Positions 43,308 to 50,772 of a stretch of 64,000 bases of DNA are shown piece by piece; position 1 is the first letter of the stretch; every line of letters starts with the position of its first letter. Source of the DNA: Sulfuricurvum sp. GTDB lineage: Bacteria > Campylobacterota > Campylobacteria > Campylobacterales > Sulfurimonadaceae. The stretch spans positions 1-64,000 of the forward strand of contig JAUYRN010000026.1 of the NCBI GenBank assembly GCA_030696775.1. Direction: 5' to 3'. The notes beneath the pieces were generated by a model that was given only the letters and a program-made list of their open reading frames with translations, made no database searches and had not been told where the DNA came from. The translations under genes and the position numbers were made by a program.

Positions 43308-43663
43308 AATATCACCATCAATTTATATATGTTAAATGATAATAGTATTCTGAGGCTTTAAAGGTGATAAAGCAAAATTAAATTATTTCGCCACATTATT
43401 TTATTTTCACTAATATGCTCATAGTCTTTGTTTGTAAAGAAATGAGATAGATGTGATTACTTTTATCACATTCAAAATTTGACTATACCTTATTGCCCAC
43501 CAATCCATTTCAATACCAAGTCCCATTTTAACTACCTAAACCTGTACCCCTTTTACCTAGTGTGATTTAATTTGACCTAACAAATATTTATAAGATATAG
43601 ACTTACCGACGTTTATGTTGATTGAGCTTTATGTCTTTGTACATTTATTTAAAAGGAAAATCG
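43308..43663. other. Divergent intergenic region with a 21-bp palindrome
   Basis: The 356 bp between the helicase and excisionase-like genes are AT-rich. ATGTGAT-N7-ATCACAT at 43451-43471 is a perfect interrupted palindrome and a candidate operator. A sequence around 43414-43445 weakly resembles the island stem-loop family. No gene is visible. Confidence 0.45.
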
Positions 43664-43909
43664 ATGGAAGAGTTTAATGGAATTTTACAAATGTTAAAAG
43701 ATTTATTTCCTAACCAAATGACTCTTGATAAAAAAGAGGTTTCTGGCGTTATGGGTATTAGTTTATCAACGCTAGATAACTATATAGCTAGAGGCTATAA
43801 GTTACCGAAATACATAAAAATGGGCAATTCAAAGAATTCGGTAGTCCGATTCAATATAGTTGATGTCGCTAAATTTTTAGCTAATGCCCAAGTTAAAGTG
43901 TATGAATAG
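43664..43909 (+). CDS. Excisionase/AlpA-like helix-turn-helix protein
   Basis: About 81 residues from an ATG at 43664 with AAAGGAAA upstream (a longer TTG reading begins at 43622). The middle (TLDKKEVSGVMGISLSTLDN) is a helix-turn-helix of the AlpA/Xis type, followed by the KYIKMGNSKNSVVRF wing. It lies 65 bp before the integrase gene, the usual position of a recombination directionality factor. Confidence 0.7.
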   Translation: MEEFNGILQMLKDLFPNQMTLDKKEVSGVMGISLSTLDNYIARGYKLPKYIKMGNSKNSVVRFNIVDVAKFLANAQVKVYE

Positions 43910-43974
43910 TCTTTGTTATTCATATGTGATGGAATGAAACTTATAATCAATAATGCAATAGAGGAGGGGAGGAA

Positions 43975-45078
43975 ATGAGCAAATTCAAGATTTCTAAAAA
44001 ATTTAGTGGTGTGTATAGTTACGAGCTGAAAAATAAAGATACAGCCTATTACATTGGTGTGAATACGTCTGATAAAAAATATATCAAAATCAAAGTTGGT
44101 AAAAAGTCGGAAGGTATTACCGAGCAATATTGCCATATGAAACGAATTGAATATCTCAATAAACAAAGGCTTGGTGAAAATCCTATATTGGGAGCAAACA
44201 AGAAACGAGAGATTGTACTGTTCGATACGTTTGCACAAGAATATTTGAGTTATCTGGATGCTGAAAAGCGTACGGGATACTGTGAACGTAATAAATATAA
44301 TGTTCATTTAAAAGATCGTTTTGGATCGATGGATGTACGTAAAATTACTCCTGAACATATTAATGAGTTAAAAAAAGAACTCAAAGAGGGTGGAAAAGCG
44401 GATGCTACAATTAGACATATTATGTCGTTTATATCGTTTGTCTATAACTATATGATCAAGAATGAATTATATGATGGGTTGAATCCAATGAAATCACCCA
44501 AAGTCAAATTACCAAAAATAAATAATGCAAGAAATAGATTTCTAACTCTTAGTGATATTGAGATACTACTAGCAACAATCAAAGATGAAAAGCTTTTGGA
44601 TACATTTGTACGCTTTGCCCTTTCTACTGGTGCAAGGGTAAGTGCATTACTAGCGATTCAAAAAAAAGATATTGATAGAGATAATAGAGTTGTCGTATTA
44701 AACGATTACAAAAGCTCATCAACCTATTTTGGTCACTTGAATTCAAAACTATTTCCAAGTTTAGATTTTTTAAATGAACTAAAGCCTAATGACTATGTGA
44801 TCGGGATAGATGGTAAAAAAATAAATCCAACAACCATTCAATTACCATTACGATTTATCTTTAATAAACTATTCAATCAAGGTCTTGATCGTAAAGATAT
44901 AAAAAATCGGGTTGTAGTGCATACGCTTAGACATACTTTTGCTTCGCTATTAGCTATCAATGGTACACCTATTTACAGTGTACAACAACTCATGAATCAT
45001 AAAGAAATCAAAATGACCATGAGATATGCGAAGCTATCTCCAGACTCTTGTAAAACCTATGTCGATAATTTATTTTGA
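43975..45078 (+). CDS. Tyrosine-type integrase
   Basis: A 367-residue phage-type integrase with an N-terminal arm-binding region, a core-binding SAM-like domain (about 85-185) and a catalytic domain with Arg in STGARVSALL, HTLRHTFAS and the final Tyr in TMRYAKLS. A strong purine-rich GGAGGGGAGG precedes the ATG. It is the most complete recombinase in the island and the likely enzyme for integration at the tRNA. It lies 5.5 kb from the left repeat. Confidence 0.9.
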   Translation: MSKFKISKKFSGVYSYELKNKDTAYYIGVNTSDKKYIKIKVGKKSEGITEQYCHMKRIEYLNKQRLGENPILGANKKREIVLFDTFAQEYLSYLDAEKRTGYCERNKYNVHLKDRFGSMDVRKITPEHINELKKELKEGGKADATIRHIMSFISFVYNYMIKNELYDGLNPMKSPKVKLPKINNARNRFLTLSDIEILLATIKDEKLLDTFVRFALSTGARVSALLAIQKKDIDRDNRVVVLNDYKSSSTYFGHLNSKLFPSLDFLNELKPNDYVIGIDGKKINPTTIQLPLRFIFNKLFNQGLDRKDIKNRVVVHTLRHTFASLLAINGTPIYSVQQLMNHKEIKMTMRYAKLSPDSCKTYVDNLF

Positions 45079-45098
45079 AAAAAAGTAAAAATTGACAA

Positions 45099-45175
45099 TT
45101 ACCTCATTTCCCCTGTAACTATTAAATAGATAGTTCAATAAGGAAATGAGGTAAATAGGTATTTTTCAAAAAAAA
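45099..45175 (+). repeat. Stem-loop element B of the island family
   Basis: Arms TTACCTCATTTCC and GGAAATGAGGTAA (13 bp, perfect), 30-base loop, then the tail AGGTATTTTTC and a run of eight A. It sits 21 bp after the integrase stop. The tail is nearly the same as that of element D. Confidence 0.75.
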
Positions 45176-45219
45176 CAATAATGAAATCAATAATAGTAAA
45201 TTAATATTAAGGGGTTTCA

Positions 45220-45537
45220 ATGAAACTAGAAAAATTTGTCCATCATGGAAATTATAATTGTTCCATGATTTATAAGGACGGTCAAATCAGATCGTGTAAT
45301 TTTAAGAAAGTATTTAAAGATAGGTATCGCTTTAGTACACAGGATGTAGATAGATGTGAAGTAGATGAATATGGGTGTAGTTTAATATGTCCCAGTCATT
45401 TTATTTTACTAGATATAGGTTTATTTCAAGAATGTTGTGAACCAATTGAAGTTGTAGAAAATGAAAAAGTAGAAGAAATACCCGTTTCCCCATTTATTCT
45501 TTTATATAGGATAATGAGAAGAATCCTAAAAATTTAA
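45220..45537 (+). CDS. Hypothetical cysteine-rich protein
   Basis: A 105-residue protein with seven cysteines (near 14, 26, 46, 53, 57, 72 and 73) and a short hydrophobic, basic C-terminus (PFILLYRIMRRILK). I do not recognise the family. The ATG follows a purine-rich AAGGGG site. It is monocistronic in appearance, between stem-loop B and another inverted repeat, and could be a small accessory or regulatory protein of the island. Confidence 0.5.
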   Translation: MKLEKFVHHGNYNCSMIYKDGQIRSCNFKKVFKDRYRFSTQDVDRCEVDEYGCSLICPSHFILLDIGLFQECCEPIEVVENEKVEEIPVSPFILLYRIMRRILKI

Positions 45538-45562
45538 ATTTTTCATTATGGATTTATACTCG

Positions 45563-45611
45563 TTATTTCTATCCTAGCAAAAATAATTATTCCCCTGTCC
45601 CATAGAAATAA
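45563..45611. repeat. 10-bp inverted repeat before the DUF2958 gene
   Basis: TTATTTCTAT and ATAGAAATAA with a 29-base spacer. It is not clearly a member of the conserved stem-loop family. It may be a terminator for the upstream gene or an operator for the next one. Confidence 0.4.
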
Positions 45612-45648
45612 AAATATTGAACTACAACCTATACAAGGAGTTTTCAAT

Positions 45649-45954
45649 ATGAAATTGATGACAGAAGAACTACAACAACAAATACCGTTGCTCTATGCAA
45701 CGGAAGATATACCATTAGAAAAGAAGATGGTTTATGCCAAATTCTTTACACCTAATGCTAACTGGACATGGTACATAACCGAATATGATCCAAATGAGAG
45801 ATTATGTTTTGGTTATGTCATTGGACACGAAAGTGAATGGGGCTATTTTAGCCTCGATGAACTAGAAAGCGTTCATGGTCCGTTAGGACTATCTATAGAA
45901 CGTGATATACACTTTGAACCGATAACGTTCAAGGAATTAAAGAAAGAGCTATGA
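45649..45954 (+). CDS. DUF2958 protein
   Basis: A 101-residue protein with the family pattern YATEDIPLEKKMVYAKFFTP, then WTWYITEYDP and WGYFSLDELESV. DUF2958 proteins are common accessory proteins of plasmids and integrative elements; function unknown. CAAGGAG precedes the ATG. It overlaps the next gene by four bases. Confidence 0.75.
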   Translation: MKLMTEELQQQIPLLYATEDIPLEKKMVYAKFFTPNANWTWYITEYDPNERLCFGYVIGHESEWGYFSLDELESVHGPLGLSIERDIHFEPITFKELKKEL

Positions 45955-46238
45955 AGATCATTAAAGAGGTCAAAAATGGAACGTCATATACACGGTTTGT
46001 CGAACACAATAAAAATATGTTCAGACTGACCTATGATAACCGTAATGGAGTACCGTTAGGATTTGACTACCGATTTCAAGCACAAATTAAAGATGCTGAA
46101 AATCTATGGCAAGTCATAGCAGGTAAAAACGATATCGGGTTTAACCCGATCATCTATGTATCCTCGCAAGAACAGAGAGAAAGAGATGCAATGGCATTTT
46201 TCAAGCTAATGCAGGATCATATAGAACTGATTTACTAA
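45951..46238 (+). CDS. Hypothetical island protein
   Basis: A 95-residue protein with mixed alpha/beta composition and no recognised domain. It is translationally coupled to the DUF2958 gene (four-base overlap), so the two probably act together. A hairpin follows. Confidence 0.5.
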   Translation: MKIIKEVKNGTSYTRFVEHNKNMFRLTYDNRNGVPLGFDYRFQAQIKDAENLWQVIAGKNDIGFNPIIYVSSQEQRERDAMAFFKLMQDHIELIY

Positions 46239-46239
46239 A

Positions 46240-46298
46240 TCACATTGAGCCACAGGCTCTTTGTGTCTTAAATAAGTGTTTTTTTTCTAAACCATATA
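46240..46298 (+). terminator. Terminator after the DUF2958 operon
   Basis: CACATTGAGCC-ACA-GGCTCTTTGTG forms a stem of nine pairs with two internal mismatches; an uninterrupted run of eight T follows about 15 bases later. Confidence 0.55.
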
Positions 46299-46396
46299 AA
46301 ATATAGTAATTTCTCCGCTTCCGTGAGGGTTATGTGAGTTTAAAGCCCATAAAATATACTCATTAGAGATATTTTAAGCGCGGGGGGAATATAACG

Positions 46397-46993
46397 ATGG
46401 AAAAAGCACCAAAAAAGAAGCCAATCAAGCAAATCAAAGAGTACATTACAGAGATCGAGTACCAAAAGTTGATGACATATCTAAAAGGTAAGGAAAATTT
46501 GCATTCGTGTACAAAATCGAATCTTGCTAGAACATTTACGTTGCTTTACTTTACAGGATGCAGACTCAACGAGATCAAGCAACTAAAAGTTAGAAATATT
46601 AAGACAATTATCGAAATGACCGAGTTTATCATCGTTACCTATAAGACTCATAAAGAGCGCAAACTCTTTTTTTCCAAAAATGCGATTAAAGAGATTCGAA
46701 AACATTTTGACTTGGGTAAAGAGAAGAACGATAGCTATATTATTGGTGTTAAAGGGGATTACTCAAAAACTCCTTCAGTCTCTACATTTATTGGTATCGT
46801 GAATCAATTTATTCAAGAGGTACTAGGTAAACGATATAGTTCACACTCTTTTCGAAGTGGTTTGATAACTGAAATGAGCAAATCGGTCAATCCAAAGTTT
46901 ATACAAAAATTTATTGGACATGCTGACATAAATACAACGATGCGCTATATTAAGCCAACGGACGAGGATTTACGGGAATGTATGGTGCGATAG
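46397..46993 (+). CDS. Short tyrosine recombinase (catalytic-domain type)
   Basis: A 198-residue protein that is little more than a tyrosine recombinase catalytic domain, similar in size to FimB/FimE. Arg in FTGCRLNEI, the HSFRSG motif, the HADI His and the terminal Tyr in TMRYIKP are present, so it should be active. No core-binding domain is seen. GGGGG lies ahead of the ATG. It could act on inverted or cassette-like sites; a partial inverted member of the stem-loop family begins 11 bp after its stop. Confidence 0.85.
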   Translation: MEKAPKKKPIKQIKEYITEIEYQKLMTYLKGKENLHSCTKSNLARTFTLLYFTGCRLNEIKQLKVRNIKTIIEMTEFIIVTYKTHKERKLFFSKNAIKEIRKHFDLGKEKNDSYIIGVKGDYSKTPSVSTFIGIVNQFIQEVLGKRYSSHSFRSGLITEMSKSVNPKFIQKFIGHADINTTMRYIKPTDEDLRECMVR

Positions 46994-47003
46994 ACATAGT
47001 TAG

Positions 47004-47040
47004 TAAAAAAACAAAAAAACTCAATTTATCTCATTTTATA
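47004..47040 (-). repeat. Partial stem-loop element G (inverted orientation)
   Basis: Read on the minus strand it matches the right arm and tail of element D over 37 bases without gaps (AAAATGAGATAAA, then T runs, ending ACTA). The left arm is degenerate, replaced by the palindrome CATTTTATAAAATG. The rest of 46994-47322 is AT-rich leader DNA with an AAGGAT site before the VapE-like gene. Confidence 0.55.
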
Positions 47041-47322
47041 AAATGTTGCGTAGTAAAGTACAATATTTTAAGCTTCCTTTTATTTATTTTCAGACTAAAT
47101 TAAGCAAATATATAATATAATTCCCTCAATAGTTATTTCTTCGTTTAATATTTCTTTAATAATTTCCCCAGTATAATGCCGTCATATTATTGTTATGCAG
47201 CCGCAATAGCAGTATGTTTTTTGAATTCCCATTGTTAAAGATTGCAATACATTGTCCATATGTAATATGTGATTCTGTCCTGATGTTGTTTCAAACTAAA
47301 CAATTTTAATCAAGGATACAAA

Positions 47323-49869
47323 ATGGATTACAGTTATATTAAAATGGATACCAAAGATGCTTTCGAGCAAGTTGTAGAAATTACGAATCATGATGAAGCT
47401 AGTATTTATAATGCTCAACCTGTTATAGCTCAGTTCTCGAAACAAGATTTCGAGCCAAAATATATGCTTATAAAAGATTTGGTTGATGGTCGACCACGTC
47501 TCCTAAGTCACAGTGAATTTCCTAATGGATACCAATATCATTTCAATAAGCCTCCGCATAATGAATTCCCAGAACATGATGATTTCTATAAGCACAATGA
47601 TTATATAAATTACTATTTCAAGGAAAATGTTGGTAATAACCATTTTATTATTGATTTGAAAGATGATAATTTTGAATCAGCTATTGAAAGTATTAAACAT
47701 TGTCTCCCGAGTGAGTTATTTACTGAAGTGGAGCACTACGTGATTACACAGGTAGGTGTAGGCACTACTATAGTTCTTAAGCCGTACCTTTATGGGAATA
47801 ATACTTTATACAATAATATGTATGGACTTATTCTGGACAGTTTGGTGAAAAGTGGTGAAGCCGCTCTTTCTCTTGATCTTCATGGTAATATCAAGATCGA
47901 GCATGATCAAATTAGTTGGATGACTAGTTTAGATTACATTCTCCCTATTTCGTTGAGCTACGATCCAGAGAAAATAGACATATATTCTTATGATTTTCAA
48001 AACCAACATGGATTACATGCACCATACCCTTGGCCTGACAACACTCTCTATATTGATTTAATGGAGACTTTTCGCAATGAGCATGTGGATGAAATAGTTA
48101 AACTCAAACACAAGCATAAATCTGAAATGATCGTTAACAGTTTTGGATATAGCAAGCAAGCCGATATTGAAAGTGCAATTGCACTTTTCGATATGTATTC
48201 TGCTAAAGGCATGATTATGCCAGGGCTCAAACTTAAATCTCCCGACAAGGTATTTACTTATCGGGACGTTTTGAATGACCCTGAAGCTTTTGATAATGTG
48301 GCTATTGAAAACCCCTTCAACCCAGTTGATGGGGTTTATGATACATTTATCTTTAGTAGTAATTTGAACACTATTCACTGTGTCAGATACACTAACTTTA
48401 TCACTAAGCGGTTTGAATTTGTTTTGGACTCCAAAACCTTTCTAGCACAGCTTAAGATTGATAATGGTGATAGATTTAACAGTCATCAAGAGTTCGATCG
48501 TGTATTCGCTCAAGTCGAAGGGAAAATGGATTTTGAAGATTATAAAGCTGTACAAGCACTTTATGCTAGAAATCCATCTGCTCCAAATCTTAAGAAGCTC
48601 ACAAGTAGATTTTATGAAGACAATGGGCTTGAACATGAAGGATCTACTTTGGTTCAGTCCAAAGCTAACTTTGAAAAAGTTCTGTCTATGCGTGGTTGTC
48701 GTATTTTCTTTGATCGAGTCAAAAAAGTGAGTGGAATAGTTAATTTCAATCACTTAGAGAAGGAATCAAGACATCTCTGGAATATGCTTGATGTGGATTT
48801 ATCCGATATTGGATTTACGGATAAAAAGCTAATAAAGCGATATATTGATGAAGTAGTAAATGAGGTTGTTGATAGTGGTTTCTTTTTAAGACGTAGCAAC
48901 CATATCCCAAAAACAGATGGCTATGAACAGTTTGAGCAGTTCATTAGTGCTTTTGAGATTGACCACAAGTTTGGTAAAGAATATTTTGCGCAGTTGATTG
49001 AGTTGACATTGATTGCCATGGTAGCCGCTTCAGATGGTGCTACGCGAAGTCCAAGGGCGGATAAATTAAACTGCTATGAGAATATATTAGTGTTTTATGG
49101 TGAAGGTGACTTGTATAAGTCGAAGATGTGGAGAAGAATGTTTAATGGTCTCAAAGAAAGTGACCACTTTTTAGGTGAGACTAGTCCAGATATTAAGCCT
49201 GAATCGAAAAATAAGGCTTCATTCTTGACCTATCTTGTTTATGAAATATCTGAAATTAATAAGATAACCACTAACCCAAAACTCGAAGATGCTTTCAAAA
49301 GCTTCTTTTCATCTACAGAAGATGTTCTTTATACTACTGGTCCCAATAAGGGGAGAAGTTATGAACGAGCAAGCATTGCAGTTGGTTCAACCAATAAATC
49401 TGTTTACCTGCAAGACGACAACACAAGGCGTGTTAACAATATTGATCTTATCAGTATTGATGATGCAATAATAAGAGAGGTTGATTATGAAAGTCTCTTT
49501 AAATACATTGCAGATAAGTATCTGGCTGGAGCGAAATGGTGGTTAACCAAAGAAGATTCGAGCTTGAAAAAAGCTCTTCATGATTCAAATCTGAAGCATC
49601 ATAAGAATGGCAAGTTCAAGCTATTGGCAAATGAGTTATTGAATATTATCTCTCAAAACAGAGATGGTCGCGTGAGTATGAATACTAAGAAAATATATAT
49701 CGCTCTGACAGGAGTAGAACCTGATACATTCGAAAATAGTCGCTTTGCTGATGCTCTTAAAGATAAAGAGGTATTGGCGTACAACGAAAAAGGTTGTATG
49801 TTTAAAGTATCTAATATCATTCAATCGATGTACGATGAGAATATTGTCAAACTAGTTAAATCTGCATAA
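47323..49869 (+). CDS. VapE-like protein with degenerate Walker A
   Basis: An 848-residue protein. The C-terminal part (about 540-740) follows the order of VapE/phage-primase helicases: FYGEGDLYKSKMWRRM, a LTYLVYEISEINK stretch, AFKSFFSSTEDVLY, SIAVGSTNKSVYLQDD and a NTRRVNN arginine pair. The Walker A position reads GDLYKS rather than GxxGKS, so ATP binding is in doubt. The N-terminal 500 residues are unassigned and could hold a divergent primase domain. Proteins of this family replicate or mobilise satellite elements; here it may be an inactive or altered form. It stands alone between elements G and C. Confidence 0.55.
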   Translation: MDYSYIKMDTKDAFEQVVEITNHDEASIYNAQPVIAQFSKQDFEPKYMLIKDLVDGRPRLLSHSEFPNGYQYHFNKPPHNEFPEHDDFYKHNDYINYYFKENVGNNHFIIDLKDDNFESAIESIKHCLPSELFTEVEHYVITQVGVGTTIVLKPYLYGNNTLYNNMYGLILDSLVKSGEAALSLDLHGNIKIEHDQISWMTSLDYILPISLSYDPEKIDIYSYDFQNQHGLHAPYPWPDNTLYIDLMETFRNEHVDEIVKLKHKHKSEMIVNSFGYSKQADIESAIALFDMYSAKGMIMPGLKLKSPDKVFTYRDVLNDPEAFDNVAIENPFNPVDGVYDTFIFSSNLNTIHCVRYTNFITKRFEFVLDSKTFLAQLKIDNGDRFNSHQEFDRVFAQVEGKMDFEDYKAVQALYARNPSAPNLKKLTSRFYEDNGLEHEGSTLVQSKANFEKVLSMRGCRIFFDRVKKVSGIVNFNHLEKESRHLWNMLDVDLSDIGFTDKKLIKRYIDEVVNEVVDSGFFLRRSNHIPKTDGYEQFEQFISAFEIDHKFGKEYFAQLIELTLIAMVAASDGATRSPRADKLNCYENILVFYGEGDLYKSKMWRRMFNGLKESDHFLGETSPDIKPESKNKASFLTYLVYEISEINKITTNPKLEDAFKSFFSSTEDVLYTTGPNKGRSYERASIAVGSTNKSVYLQDDNTRRVNNIDLISIDDAIIREVDYESLFKYIADKYLAGAKWWLTKEDSSLKKALHDSNLKHHKNGKFKLLANELLNIISQNRDGRVSMNTKKIYIALTGVEPDTFENSRFADALKDKEVLAYNEKGCMFKVSNIIQSMYDENIVKLVKSA

Positions 49870-50060
49870 TTATAGGGTGTCGTGAGGCACGATACCAAGA
49901 GCGGAAGCTCTCAACCTTCCTCCAATATCGAGGATGGAATCGCAATAATATGGATAGGTCTTGCAATCTTTAACAATGGGAATCTAAAAACGATCACGCT
50001 ATAACTATTACTTCATTGTAGTGGATATAGCATTTTTCCTGCGTTGAATAAAATCTTTTC
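49870..50060 (+). other. Series of stem-loops after the VapE-like gene
   Basis: Three hairpins follow in order: GGTGTCGTG-AGG-CACGATACC (49875-49895), AGAGC-GGAA-GCTCT, and TTCCTC-N7-GAGGATGGAA. The first may terminate the VapE-like mRNA, but three in a row suggest a structured RNA. No reverse transcriptase is encoded nearby. No T run follows directly. Confidence 0.4.
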
Positions 50061-50104
50061 GTATAAACTTATTACCTTCTAAATTCAATTTTTATAAAAA
50101 CTCG

Positions 50105-50164
50105 AATTATCCCACTAGCTTATATGATTGAGCGAATGGGATAATTGGCTATTTTGGTTTTTTT
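50105..50164 (+). repeat. Stem-loop element C of the island family
   Basis: Arms AATTATCCCA and TGGGATAATT (10 bp, perfect), 22-base loop, then CTATTTTGG and a T run. The arm sequence differs from the others but both arms changed together, so pairing is kept. The rest of the 633-bp gap 49870-50502 has no gene apart from these signals and the promoter below. Confidence 0.6.
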
Positions 50165-50419
50165 ATAATTCAGCGACAGGAAATGCGGGGCGTTGCTTTG
50201 TTTATATGTAAAGTGAGCCAAAATCTAGTTTCGGACTCCTTACTGATCAAAAGAAAATAGTATCCAGTAGCCTGTACTTGTAACGGCAACCATCAAAGTG
50301 GTTCTACGTATCGTGGAATAATTTTCTCTTTTGTAATAATTTGTTGGCCTAAGTAGTTAAGATCGATTAATATTGAGATTAATTAATAAGTACGGTTTTA
50401 AATGAAATTATATTTAGTC

Positions 50420-50485
50420 TGCTCCAAACTATTGACAAGTATTTTAAAAACTGTTATACTGCCAACAAGAAAAAGGTTTGGAGCA
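50420..50485 (+). promoter_or_regulatory. Promoter with flanking inverted repeat, type I RM operon
   Basis: TTGACA (50432-50437), 17 bp, TATACT (50455-50460): a near-ideal housekeeping promoter. TGCTCCAAAC at 50420-50429 and its exact complement GTTTGGAGCA at 50476-50485 lie on both sides, an arrangement for repression by a dimeric protein. The RM operon is probably kept under self-control; the DUF4258 protein encoded first is one candidate regulator. Confidence 0.75.
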
Positions 50486-50502
50486 AACAGAAAGGATTTT
50501 AA

Positions 50503-50763
50503 ATGGTAACTACACAACATAGTTTGGCTAGAATGTCTCAACGAGGTTTACCAAAAAGATTAATTGATTTGGTATGTGAATTTGGAAAAGAACAGGGTGA
50601 TAAATTTATATTAAATAAAAAATCTACCCAAAAGATGATAAATGAGCTTGACAGTATGAGAAAAGAGTTACTAAAGATAATGGATAAGGGTGGGATAACT
50701 GTAGTGGTTAATGATGATACGTTGATTACTGCCTATAACACCAATAGCTATAAAAGAAACTAG
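50503..50763 (+). CDS. DUF4258-like small protein
   Basis: An 86-residue protein with the pattern HSLARMSQRGLPKRLIDLV, then KGGITVVVNDDTLITAY, typical of DUF4258 proteins, which resemble the small barrel of RelE/MqsR-type toxins. AAAGGAT precedes the ATG. It is the first gene of the RM operon, ten bases before the methylase-like gene. It could be a regulator of the operon or a toxin-like guard; the sequence does not decide. Confidence 0.6.
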   Translation: MVTTQHSLARMSQRGLPKRLIDLVCEFGKEQGDKFILNKKSTQKMINELDSMRKELLKIMDKGGITVVVNDDTLITAYNTNSYKRN

Positions 50764-50772
50764 GAGGATATC

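Noticed and set aside
43795-44307. A 170-codon minus-strand frame over the integrase start
   Set aside because: Phe/Ile-rich shadow of AT-rich coding DNA, opposite a clear integrase and excisionase-like gene.
49870-50060. Group II intron or retron RNA after the VapE-like gene
   Set aside because: No reverse transcriptase is encoded nearby and the hairpins do not match intron domain V.
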